Assembly (NCBI GenBank): GCA_030151565.1
Contig: JASLDM010000059.1
Span: forward strand, 1 to 14,490
Length of the DNA stretch: 14,490 nt
Direction: 5' to 3'
Source: Flavobacterium sp.
GTDB taxonomy: Bacteria > Bacteroidota > Bacteroidia > Flavobacteriales > Flavobacteriaceae
Shown: positions 5,584-12,754 of the stretch, in pieces
Position numbering within the stretch: the first letter of the stretch is position 1
Layout: each line of letters starts with the position of its first letter
The notes under the pieces: generated by a model
The model's database searches: none
Told to the model about the DNA's origin: nothing
What the model saw: only the letters and a program-made list of their open reading frames with translations
Program-made: the position numbers and the translations under genes

Positions 5584-6084
5584 ATGGCTACAATTACCTT
5601 AAAACAAAACGAAATAAACACTTGTGGAAATTTACCAGAAGTAAACACACAAGCAGCTCCTTTTGAATTAGTTAAAACTGATTTAGCAACAGCTTCATTA
5701 GCAGATTTTAAAGGAAAACGTCTCGTCTTAAATATTTTCCCAAGTATTGACACACCAACTTGCTCGGCATCGGTACGTCATTTCAACCAAGAAGCAGCAA
5801 AATTAGACAACACGGTGGTACTTTGCATTTCTAGAGATCTACCGTTTGCACAAGCGCGTTTTTGCGGTGCCGAAGGTATCGACAATGTGATGATGCTTTC
5901 TGACTTTAGAGACGGAGCCTTTGGAAAAGCTTATGGATTGGAAATGATTGATGGTCCATTGGCAGGATTACACTCGAGATGTGTGGTTGTAATCGATGAA
6001 AACCAACGCGTGGTTTACACAGAACAAGTAAGCGAAATAAGCCAAGAGCCAAACTATGAGGCAGCTCTAGCCGTATTAGCATAA
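5584..6084 (+). CDS. tpx: Thiol peroxidase Tpx
   Basis: A 166-residue atypical 2-Cys peroxiredoxin of the Tpx family, which reduces hydrogen peroxide and preferably alkyl peroxides using thioredoxin. The peroxidatic site PSIDTPTCSASVRHF gives Cys60, and ARFCGAEG gives resolving Cys94, the same spacing as the E. coli pair (61 and 95). The fold's SRDLPFAQARFC and SDFRDGAFGKAYG blocks are present. An extra Cys14 lies in NTCGNLP, and Cys81 in VVLCISRD. Length is normal. It heads a long plus-strand gene run: its TAA is immediately followed by the ATG of the diacylglycerol kinase gene with no spacer, pointing to translational coupling. Confidence 0.96.
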   Translation: MATITLKQNEINTCGNLPEVNTQAAPFELVKTDLATASLADFKGKRLVLNIFPSIDTPTCSASVRHFNQEAAKLDNTVVLCISRDLPFAQARFCGAEGIDNVMMLSDFRDGAFGKAYGLEMIDGPLAGLHSRCVVVIDENQRVVYTEQVSEISQEPNYEAALAVLA

Positions 6085-6453
6085 ATGACAAAAGTTTTTA
6101 AATTTATATCTGGCCGCATCAAAAGCATACGTTATGCTTTTGTGGGGCTATATCGACTGGTTTCTGTCGAGCATAGCATCATCACACAACTCATCATTGG
6201 GGTTGTGATGACTTTTGCTGGCTTTTATTTTAAAATAAGTGCCACAGAGTGGATGTTCCAGATCTTTTCAATAGGCTTGGTACTGAGCATAGAAGGCCTC
6301 AATACCGCTATTGAAGAAATTGCAGACTTTATTCATCCCGATTTTCACAAGAAAATAGGTATGATTAAGGATATTGCAGCAGGTGCGGTCACCTTTGCAG
6401 CCTTGACCGCTATAACTATCGGATTAATTATTTACGTTCCAAAATTGGTATAA
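6085..6453 (+). CDS. Diacylglycerol kinase family membrane protein
   Basis: This 122-residue integral membrane kinase of the DgkA/UdpK family phosphorylates diacylglycerol or undecaprenol in the inner membrane. Expected features are an amphipathic N-terminal helix with SIRYAFVGLYRLVSVEHS, three membrane segments (about 31-50, 56-74 and 98-117), the catalytic and metal-binding stretch SIEGLNTAIEEIADF (Glu70, Asn73, Glu77, Glu78), and the conserved KDIAAGAV (95-102). Sequence alone cannot tell lipid from undecaprenol preference, so no gene symbol is given. The start codon abuts the tpx stop codon and ftsK begins 13 bases after its end, placing it in one transcription unit. Confidence 0.9.
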   Translation: MTKVFKFISGRIKSIRYAFVGLYRLVSVEHSIITQLIIGVVMTFAGFYFKISATEWMFQIFSIGLVLSIEGLNTAIEEIADFIHPDFHKKIGMIKDIAAGAVTFAALTAITIGLIIYVPKLV

Positions 6454-6466
6454 GAAGCACACGCAG

Positions 6467-8902
6467 ATGGAAAAAGAAAAAAAAGAGAAAAAGAATAAAA
6501 AAGAAATGCCAAAAACACCGGAAACAGCTATCCTAAAAAATAGCCGATTTGTTTTCACCCTTTTATTAGTAGTTACGGGAATAGCCTTATTGTTGAGCTT
6601 TATTTCCTATTTCTTGACCGGAACCTCCGATCAGGACAACATCTATTTGATGGGCGAACGAAACGAAACGGTTTCTAACTGGCTTGGTAAACTAGGTGCC
6701 TACTTGGCGCACACCTTTATCTTTAACGGATTTGGTGTTGGTGCTTTTTTAATTCCTAAAATGATTCTTCACATAGGTATCTTTGGGTTCTTTGGTATTC
6801 CGATGACGCGTATCAAAAAAGTACTTTTCTGGGACTTATTTGCGATGTTCATCCTTTCGATTACCTTAGGTTTTTTCTGGCAAAGCAACCCTTCATTAGG
6901 AGGTGTAGTCGGTTTTGAAATCAACTTATTTTTCCAAGATTACTTAGGAACAATAGGAACCATTTTATTGTTGAGCTTTATCACCATCTTATTCTTTCTT
7001 TTCAGATTCCGTTTGTCACCAACCAAGTTGCGCGATAAAATACAGGCTTTAGGCACTTATTTAAAAAGAAGTGAAAAACCTTTGAAAACAGCACCTGTTA
7101 CCCCAACAAATACTGCTGAACCAATAGAAAAAGAAGCCGTTACAGCACCTACTCCTAAACAAGTAGCACCCGAAGTAGTGGAAACCAAAGCGCCCTCCCC
7201 TACTCTTGTAACGCCAGCTACAACAGAGGTAAAACCAACCATTGAAAAGAGTTCTTCTATTTCATTTGCCGATACAAAACCAGAGGTTCAAACCCCTATT
7301 GTTGAAGCAAATGACAGTGATTTTGTAATCGAGACCATCAAGGAAGAAGCTACGGTTGAAGAAAACTTAGCTGCTAAATTAGTTCAAGATTTTGGAGAAT
7401 TTGATCCAACATTAGAACTTTCCAACTACCAATTCCCAACAATCGACTTGTTGAAAGATTACGGAACTACCGGTATCACGATCAACCAAGAGGAATTGGA
7501 AGAAAACAAAAACAGAATTGTAGATACCCTACGCAACTATAAAATTGATATTGCACAGATTAAAGCAACGGTTGGACCAACGGTTACGCTTTATGAAATT
7601 GTACCAGAAGCAGGAGTTCGTATCTCAAAAATTAAAAACTTAGAAGACGATATTGCCCTATCGCTATCTGCCTTAGGAATCCGTATTATCGCGCCAATTC
7701 CAGGAAAAGGAACTATTGGTATTGAAGTACCAAACACCAAACCATCTATAGTATCGATGCGCAGTGTGGTAGCTTCTCCAAAATTCCAAAGTGCAGAGAT
7801 GGAACTACCGATTGCACTTGGTAAAACCATTTCGAATGAAACCTATGTAGTTGATTTAGCAAAAATGCCTCACCTTTTAATGGCGGGTGCTACAGGACAA
7901 GGAAAATCTGTAGGACTTAATGCTGTATTGACTTCTTTGCTATACAAAAAACACCCTGCCGAAGTAAAATTCGTATTGGTGGATCCGAAAAAAGTAGAAC
8001 TTACGTTATTCAACAAAATTGAACGTCATTACCTCGCTAAACTACCAGACTCTAGCGATGCCATCATTACCGACAACACCAAGGTAATCAACACCCTAAA
8101 CTCGTTGTGTATTGAGATGGACAACCGTTACGACCTGCTGAAAGACGCTATGGTACGAAACATCAAGGAGTATAACGAAAAGTTCAAACAACGCAAGTTG
8201 AACCCTGAAAACGGTCATAAGTTTTTACCTTATATCGTATTGGTTGTGGATGAGTTTGCCGATTTAATTATGACAGCTGGAAAAGAAGTAGAAACCCCTA
8301 TTGCCCGTTTGGCGCAATTGGCACGTGCTATTGGAATCCACTTGATTATTGCAACGCAACGTCCGTCTGTAAACGTAATTACAGGTATCATTAAAGCCAA
8401 CTTCCCGGCGCGTATTGCCTTTAGAGTAACTTCTAAAATTGACTCAAGAACCATTTTAGACAGTCAAGGCGCTGATCAACTTATTGGACGAGGAGATATG
8501 CTTTACACCCAAGGAAATGAGTTGGTACGTGTACAATGTGCCTTTGTTGATACCCCTGAAGTAGAACGCATCACTGAATTTATCGGTTCACAAAAAGCCT
8601 ATCCAGACGCGTATTTACTACCAGAATACGTAGGAGAAGATTCTGGCACAAGTCTTGATATTGATATCAGCGAACGCGACGCTTTGTTTAGAGATGCTGC
8701 CGAAATACTTGTGATTGCACAACAGGGATCAGCCTCTTTATTACAGAGAAAATTAAAATTAGGATACAACCGCGCGGGTAGAATCATCGATCAATTGGAA
8801 GCTGCAGGAATTGTAGGTCCGTTTGAAGGTAGTAAAGCTCGTAGCGTATTGGTGCCGGATTTGGTCGCTTTAGAACAATTTTTTAGAGACGAACAAAATT
8901 AA
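6467..8902 (+). CDS. ftsK: DNA translocase FtsK
   Basis: An 811-residue septal DNA motor that pumps chromosomes during division and helps dimer resolution. Residues 1-20 are a highly charged Lys/Glu-rich lead, followed by about four membrane segments between 28 and 185. A linker rich in Pro, Thr, Val and Glu follows (about 190-310). The motor has Walker A GATGQGKS (474-481, Lys480), Walker B IVLVVDEFADL (Asp595, Glu596), and the arginine- and DNA-contact blocks TQRPSVNVITGIIKANFPARI and SQGADQLIGRGDMLY. A winged-helix gamma domain for recognising polar DNA signals closes the protein (about 735-800, with LLQRKLKLGYNRAGRIID). All domains are intact and length is typical for Bacteroidota, shorter than the E. 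coli enzyme owing to a short linker. The lolA start follows after seven bases. Confidence 0.96.
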   Translation: MEKEKKEKKNKKEMPKTPETAILKNSRFVFTLLLVVTGIALLLSFISYFLTGTSDQDNIYLMGERNETVSNWLGKLGAYLAHTFIFNGFGVGAFLIPKMILHIGIFGFFGIPMTRIKKVLFWDLFAMFILSITLGFFWQSNPSLGGVVGFEINLFFQDYLGTIGTILLLSFITILFFLFRFRLSPTKLRDKIQALGTYLKRSEKPLKTAPVTPTNTAEPIEKEAVTAPTPKQVAPEVVETKAPSPTLVTPATTEVKPTIEKSSSISFADTKPEVQTPIVEANDSDFVIETIKEEATVEENLAAKLVQDFGEFDPTLELSNYQFPTIDLLKDYGTTGITINQEELEENKNRIVDTLRNYKIDIAQIKATVGPTVTLYEIVPEAGVRISKIKNLEDDIALSLSALGIRIIAPIPGKGTIGIEVPNTKPSIVSMRSVVASPKFQSAEMELPIALGKTISNETYVVDLAKMPHLLMAGATGQGKSVGLNAVLTSLLYKKHPAEVKFVLVDPKKVELTLFNKIERHYLAKLPDSSDAIITDNTKVINTLNSLCIEMDNRYDLLKDAMVRNIKEYNEKFKQRKLNPENGHKFLPYIVLVVDEFADLIMTAGKEVETPIARLAQLARAIGIHLIIATQRPSVNVITGIIKANFPARIAFRVTSKIDSRTILDSQGADQLIGRGDMLYTQGNELVRVQCAFVDTPEVERITEFIGSQKAYPDAYLLPEYVGEDSGTSLDIDISERDALFRDAAEILVIAQQGSASLLQRKLKLGYNRAGRIIDQLEAAGIVGPFEGSKARSVLVPDLVALEQFFRDEQN

Positions 8903-8909
8903 TTAGATT

Positions 8910-9545
8910 ATGAAAAAATTATTTTCAATACTATGCCTTACTGTATTATCATTTACAGCAACAGCACAAACAGCCAAAGGTCTTTTAGACGAAGTAACGA
9001 CTAAGGTAAACGGCTACCAAAACATTACTATTGATTTTAATTACAGCATTAGAAATGCCAAGGGCGATATCGCTCAAGATAGCAAAGGAAACATCACTAT
9101 TGAGAAAGACAAATATGTTTTGAACTTTATGGGAGTTAAGAAAATCTCTGACGGGAATCGTATTTATACGATTTCCCCAGAAGATGAAGAAGTTACCATC
9201 ACCAAGTTTGACAAGTCGAACCCAGATGCGCTACTTCCATCAGAAATACTAACTTTCTACAAAAGTGGGTACAACTATGCTATGGATATCGTTCAGAATG
9301 TAAAGGGAAGAAAGATACAATACGTGAAACTAACACCTTCAAATTCCAGATCAGACATCAAGGAAATCTTATTAGGTATTGATTCTCAAACAAAAACGAT
9401 TTACAATAAAATAGATATTGCTAAAAACGGTACAAAAAGCACCTTAACAGTCAATTCTTTTAAAACGAATCAACCAATTTCAAAAAATCATTTTACCTTT
9501 ACAGAATCAATGTACCCTAATTATTACATCAATAAATTAGATTAA
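8910..9545 (+). CDS. LolA-like outer-membrane lipoprotein carrier
   Basis: A 211-residue periplasmic protein with a clear signal peptide (MKKLFSILCLTVLSFTATA, cleavage expected before Gln20, the usual Bacteroidota A-Q junction). The mature part is beta-rich and fits the LolA-like fold of proteins that ferry lipoproteins across the periplasm: an early GLLDEVTTKVNGYQNITIDF, alternating strands with GDIAQDSKGNITIEKDKYVLNF, and DGNRIYTISPEDEEV. Sequence identity to E. coli LolA is low, as is normal in this phylum. It lies seven bases after ftsK and eight before an LptF/LptG permease, a neighbourhood that fits envelope transport. Fold assignment is good; the substrate is inferred. Confidence 0.85.
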   Translation: MKKLFSILCLTVLSFTATAQTAKGLLDEVTTKVNGYQNITIDFNYSIRNAKGDIAQDSKGNITIEKDKYVLNFMGVKKISDGNRIYTISPEDEEVTITKFDKSNPDALLPSEILTFYKSGYNYAMDIVQNVKGRKIQYVKLTPSNSRSDIKEILLGIDSQTKTIYNKIDIAKNGTKSTLTVNSFKTNQPISKNHFTFTESMYPNYYINKLD

Positions 9546-9553
9546 TTTCTGTA

Positions 9554-10990
9554 GTGAAAATACTAGACCGTTATATACTTACCACATTTGTATCAACGCT
9601 GTTAACAGTGTTTGTTATCTTATACTTTATTTTTATTCTTCAAGGGATTTGGCTTTTCATAGCTGAATTAGCGGGGAAAGATTTGGACATTATGATTATT
9701 GTGCAATTCCTACTCTTCTACTCTCCAAAAATGGTTCCGTTGGTATTGCCATTATCGGTGCTACTCTCGTCGATTATGACTTTTGGAAACTTTGCAGAAA
9801 ACTATGAATTTGCAGCTATGAAAGCCTCTGGTATTTCGTTGCAACGTGCGATGCGCGTGTTGAGTATTTTCATTTTTATCTTGGCGTTTGTTTCCTTTTG
9901 GTTTGCCAATGATGTCATTCCAAAGTCGGAATACAAGTTTATCAACCTGCGAAAAGAAATTGTTCACACCAAACCTGCTATGGCTATTACAGCCGGACAG
10001 TTTAACGACTTGGGCAACATCAACATCAAGGTGGATAAGAAAACAGGTAATAAAGGACAGTATTTGGAGAACGTAACCATGCACGTAAAATCTACATCGG
10101 GCTACGAAAACAAATCGGTTATCAAAGCACATAACGGAGAGTTGGAAACCAAAGAAAACTCCAACATCTTACAACTGCACTTGTTTGACGGAAATTATTA
10201 CGAAGACGTAACAGCTAAAACCTATCAGCAAGCACAGCGATATCCGTTTGTAAAAACCCAATTTGAAAAATACACCATCAACATTGACTTAAGCAACTTT
10301 GAGGACGATAGCGATCAGGATAAAATTACCAATACAACGGGAATGTTGAATGTAGTACAATTAAACTACACCATTGACTCGTTGCAAAAATCAAAAATAG
10401 CAGAGAAAAACTCAAATGCTGCCAATCTGGTTCTTAGAACCAATACTCTTTTTAGCTATAAAAGCAGTGAAAAAGACACTACAAATTTAAAGGAGGCACC
10501 AAAAGATATTGTGGCAGATTTTTCTGTAAAAACCAAACAGCGCATTTTACAAGCCGCTATTGACAATACAAGCAATTTAAGTTTTAATGCCGAGTCCAAT
10601 GAAGCGACTTTGAGTAGTAAGCAAAAAAACATCAACTCTCACTGGCTTGCCCTACACGAGAAGTTTGTAATTTCTTACACTTGTTTCTTAATGTTCTACA
10701 TCGGAGCTCCCCTGGGTGCAATTATTAGAAAAGGAGGATTAGGACTTCCTATTGTATTTGCGGTATTAATATTCATTACTTACCACTTTATCAACACCTT
10801 TGGTAGAAAGGTAGCACAAGAAGACGGAATGCCTGCCTTTTTAGGCGCTTGGATTGCCTCTATCCTATTAACCCCACTTGCGATTTTTTTGACTTACAAA
10901 GCAACTAATGACAATGGAATGGTTAACTTTGATGTCATTACACAACCGATTCGCAAGTTTTTCACTAGAAAAAAAGAATCAACAAAATAA
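9554..10990 (+). CDS. LptF/LptG (YjgP/YjgQ) family lipopolysaccharide export permease
   Basis: This 478-residue permease belongs to the family that, with LptB and LptC, extracts lipopolysaccharide from the inner membrane. Membrane segments lie near residues 9-35, 52-78 and 97-118 at the N-terminus and three more after about 370 (FVISYTCFLMFYIGAPLGAI, then IVFAVLIFITYHFIN and a last one). A long periplasmic beta-rich region sits between them. The opening MKILDRYILTTF and the block FAENYEFAAMKASGISLQRAM are strong family marks. The start is GTG at 9554; the next in-frame ATG lies inside a membrane segment and would remove the first helix. Bacteroidota versions have an enlarged periplasmic part, so LptF and LptG are not told apart here. 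ribB follows after seven bases. Confidence 0.9.
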   Translation: MKILDRYILTTFVSTLLTVFVILYFIFILQGIWLFIAELAGKDLDIMIIVQFLLFYSPKMVPLVLPLSVLLSSIMTFGNFAENYEFAAMKASGISLQRAMRVLSIFIFILAFVSFWFANDVIPKSEYKFINLRKEIVHTKPAMAITAGQFNDLGNINIKVDKKTGNKGQYLENVTMHVKSTSGYENKSVIKAHNGELETKENSNILQLHLFDGNYYEDVTAKTYQQAQRYPFVKTQFEKYTINIDLSNFEDDSDQDKITNTTGMLNVVQLNYTIDSLQKSKIAEKNSNAANLVLRTNTLFSYKSSEKDTTNLKEAPKDIVADFSVKTKQRILQAAIDNTSNLSFNAESNEATLSSKQKNINSHWLALHEKFVISYTCFLMFYIGAPLGAIIRKGGLGLPIVFAVLIFITYHFINTFGRKVAQEDGMPAFLGAWIASILLTPLAIFLTYKATNDNGMVNFDVITQPIRKFFTRKKESTK

Positions 10991-10997
10991 TAAGACC

Positions 10998-12134
10998 ATG
11001 TCACACACACCAATACAGCTAAACACGATTGAAGAAGCCATCGAAGATATCCGCGCAGGAAAAGTAATCATTGTAGTAGATGATGAAGATCGCGAAAACG
11101 AAGGTGATTTTATTGCAGCAGCAGAAAAGGTAACTCCTGAAATGATTAACTTTATGGCTACCCACGGAAGAGGACTTATCTGTGCTCCGCTAACGGAAAA
11201 ACGTTGCAAAGAGCTGGATTTACACCCAATGGTAACCAACAATACAGTATTGCATCAAACTGCTTTTACGGTATCTATTGACTTGAAAGGATACGGATGT
11301 ACTACTGGAATATCGGTATTTGACAGAGCTAAAACAATTGAATCGCTTGTAAGAGACGAAACAACGGCAGACGAATTAGGACGTCCTGGACATATTTTTC
11401 CATTGATCGCTAAAGAAGGCGGTGTATTGAGAAGAACAGGCCATACTGAAGCAGCAGTAGATATTTCGCGCTTGGCAGGTTTGAAACCAGCGGGAATTCT
11501 TGTAGAGATTTTGAATGAAGACGGATCTATGGCTCGCCTACCGCAATTGATGGAAGTAGCAGAAAAATTTGACTTAAAGATCATTTCTATCGAAGCCTTG
11601 GTTGCTTACCGTATGAAACACGATAGCTTGATCGAGAAAAAAGAAGATTTTGAAATTCAAACGCGTTTTGGAGCTTTCCGTTTACGTGCGTACCAACAAA
11701 CAACAAACAGCCAAGTACACCTTGCTTTGACTAAGGGAACTTGGAATGCAGGTGAAACCATTTTGACGAGAATTAACTCTTTACAGTTAAATAACGATAT
11801 TTTAGACGCTTTAAGCGGCAAACTAGACAAACGCTTAGAATCTGCTTTCGAAGCAATAAACAACGCTGGAAAAGGCGCTATTTTGTTTATTAGCCCAGAA
11901 ACACAAAACGGTAGTATCTTGACACGTTTGGCTCAAATAAAAGAAGAACAAAGTGCACAATTGGATTTAAACACTCCAAAAATGCAAACAGACGCTAAGG
12001 ACTTTGGTATTGGTGCACAAATCTTACACGATCTAAACATTACAAAACTGAATTTATTATCGAATTCTGAGCAAACAAAACGCGTTGGAATGACAGGATA
12101 CGGTTTGGAGATCGAAGATTACGTAAAATACTAA
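10998..12134 (+). CDS. ribB: 3,4-dihydroxy-2-butanone-4-phosphate synthase with degenerate GTP cyclohydrolase II-like half
   Basis: A 378-residue protein in the RibBA layout. The N-terminal half turns ribulose 5-phosphate into 3,4-dihydroxy-2-butanone 4-phosphate plus formate, the precursor of the xylene ring in riboflavin. Its active-site motifs are intact: DDEDRENEGDF (residues 28-38), GRPGHIFPL, GHTEAAVD (148-155) and ILNEDGSMARLPQL. From about residue 216 it resembles GTP cyclohydrolase II, ending with KDFGIGAQILHDLNI. However, that half contains no cysteine, so the three zinc ligands are absent, and the usual R-x-E-G-R-G-I-G-L block is replaced by SPETQNGSILTRL. GTP cyclohydrolase II activity is therefore unlikely and ribA should lie elsewhere. 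The frame is also open upstream into lptG, but ATG 10998 is chosen because it lies just after the lptG stop and yields the normal N-terminus. Confidence 0.92.
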   Translation: MSHTPIQLNTIEEAIEDIRAGKVIIVVDDEDRENEGDFIAAAEKVTPEMINFMATHGRGLICAPLTEKRCKELDLHPMVTNNTVLHQTAFTVSIDLKGYGCTTGISVFDRAKTIESLVRDETTADELGRPGHIFPLIAKEGGVLRRTGHTEAAVDISRLAGLKPAGILVEILNEDGSMARLPQLMEVAEKFDLKIISIEALVAYRMKHDSLIEKKEDFEIQTRFGAFRLRAYQQTTNSQVHLALTKGTWNAGETILTRINSLQLNNDILDALSGKLDKRLESAFEAINNAGKGAILFISPETQNGSILTRLAQIKEEQSAQLDLNTPKMQTDAKDFGIGAQILHDLNITKLNLLSNSEQTKRVGMTGYGLEIEDYVKY

Positions 12135-12208
12135 AATTTTTAGTAGACTGAATACAAGAAAGTTGCTGATAAATTCAAAAATATTTTACTTTTTTTTGTT
12201 TTTATATT
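12135..12208. other. Spacer after ribB
   Basis: A near-perfect dyad, TACTAAA-ATT-TTTAGTA (12129-12145), covers the ribB stop codon. It could be a weak stop signal but has no T-tract directly after it; an A/T-rich stretch with eight T residues comes about 45 bases later. No gene is seen. Confidence 0.35.
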
Positions 12209-12238
12209 TTGAATAATCAAAAACTCCTCCTATATTTG
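12209..12238 (+). promoter_or_regulatory. Promoter of the tRNA-Ser gene
   Basis: TTG at 12209-12211, a 19-base spacer, then TATATTTG at 12231-12238, followed by CAC as in the rlmF and rlmH promoters. This is a near-ideal Bacteroidota promoter, placed 33 bases before the mature tRNA. Confidence 0.85.
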
Positions 12239-12271
12239 CACTCGCAATTCAGGAACGAATAGCAACTTACT

Positions 12272-12356
12272 GGAGAAATGGCAGAGTGGTCGATTGCGGT
12301 AGTCTTGAAAACTATTGACTGTAACAGGTCCGGGGGTTCGAATCCCTCTTTCTCCG
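12272..12356 (+). tRNA. tRNA-Ser (anticodon UGA)
   Basis: Folds as a class II tRNA with a long variable arm. Acceptor GGAGAAA (12272-12278) pairs with TTTCTCC (12349-12355), with discriminator G at 12356. The D arm contains GCAG...TTGC. The anticodon stem GTAGT/ACTAT encloses the loop CTTGAAA with anticodon TGA at 12306-12308. The variable arm (about 12316-12329) can pair GACT with GGTC, as expected for serine. The T arm GGGGG-TTCGAAT-CCCTC is complete. The 3' CCA is not encoded (CAA follows), so it would be added after transcription. UGA reads the UCA family of serine codons, which is common in AT-rich genomes. Confidence 0.97.
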
Positions 12357-12361
12357 CAAAG

Positions 12362-12392
12362 AAAACCGATAACGAAAGTTATCGGTTTTTTT
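12362..12392 (+). terminator. Intrinsic terminator of the tRNA-Ser gene
   Basis: AAAACCGATAAC (12362-12373) pairs perfectly with GTTATCGGTTTT (12378-12389) across a GAAA tetraloop and runs into a T-tract ending at 12392. It starts six bases after the mature tRNA end. Confidence 0.93.
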
Positions 12393-12447
12393 ATTTCTAG
12401 GCCATATCGAAAGTTCTACTTTCGAAATATGGACAGAAATAAAAAAA
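12386..12447. repeat. Long imperfect hairpin overlapping the tRNA terminator T-tract
   Basis: TTTTTTTATTTCT (12386-12398) is fully complementary to AGAAATAAAAAAA (12435-12447). Inside, CCATATCGAAAGT (12402-12414) pairs with ACTTTCGA-(aa)-TATGG (12418-12432) around a TCT loop. The whole forms about 26 pairs with one small internal loop and one two-base bulge. Its left arm uses the T-tract of the tRNA terminator, so the two structures compete. No coding role is visible; it may be a palindromic repeat element or a second transcript-end structure. Confidence 0.6.
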
Positions 12448-12732
12448 ACATCATAAGTTGAAAACTTATGGTTTTCTTTGTGTCAAAATACCCACCCTGG
12501 GATCTGCAATCCCTCCTATTTTAATAGAATGAGTCCTTCTCTCAGAATAACTTTTGAGCGTAAAAAAACATCATAAGCTGAAAGCTTAAGGTTTTCTTTG
12601 TGTCTAATTACCCCCATTGGGATCTGTAATCCCTTACAACAACACTTATAGCCTTCTTTGTGTCCAATTACCTCCCTTTTGGATCTGTAATCCCTTACAA
12701 CAACACTTATAGCCTTCTTTGTGTCTAATTAC
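12441..12732. repeat. Degenerate tandem repeat array with conserved hairpins
   Basis: Units that begin TTCTTTGTGTC occur at 12474, 12594, 12654 and 12715, that is 120, 60 and 61 bases apart. Each then reads close to TAATTACC-(C/T-rich)-GGATCTGTAATCC, where GGGAT and ATCCC (or GGAT and ATCC) form a short stem around CTGTA or CTGCA. The first two units are each preceded by a longer stem, AAAAC-at-CATAAGYT-gaa-ARCTTA(T/A)G-GTTTT (12445-12475 and 12565-12595), with a paired base change between them. The last three share TTACAACAACACTTATAGCC as spacer. The fourth unit stops at 12732 where an insertion sequence begins. No coding potential; no CRISPR pattern (units are too few, variable and contiguous). 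Confidence 0.75.
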
Positions 12733-12754
12733 GGATCAGTCTCAAAAGTTGTGT

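Noticed and set aside
9761..10132. Open frame of 123 codons on the minus strand inside lptG
   Set aside because: It lies fully within a well-supported permease gene, has no family features, and looks like a shadow of the codon pattern on the other strand.
10908..10997. Longer ribB starting at an upstream in-frame ATG
   Set aside because: The 30 added residues overlap the end of lptG in another frame and do not resemble the N-terminus of this family; ATG 10998 comes just after the lptG stop and gives the normal start.
10970..10998. FMN riboswitch before ribB
   Set aside because: Only seven bases separate lptG from ribB and the conserved FMN-element sequence is not found in the window.
12272..12392. 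tRNA-Ser as an attachment site of an integrated island
   Set aside because: No repeat of the tRNA 3' end was found downstream in the window and no integrase gene is present; an island boundary beyond 14490 cannot be excluded.
12441..12732. CRISPR array
   Set aside because: Units of about 60 bases follow each other without unique spacers of constant size, the copies differ, and no cas genes are nearby.
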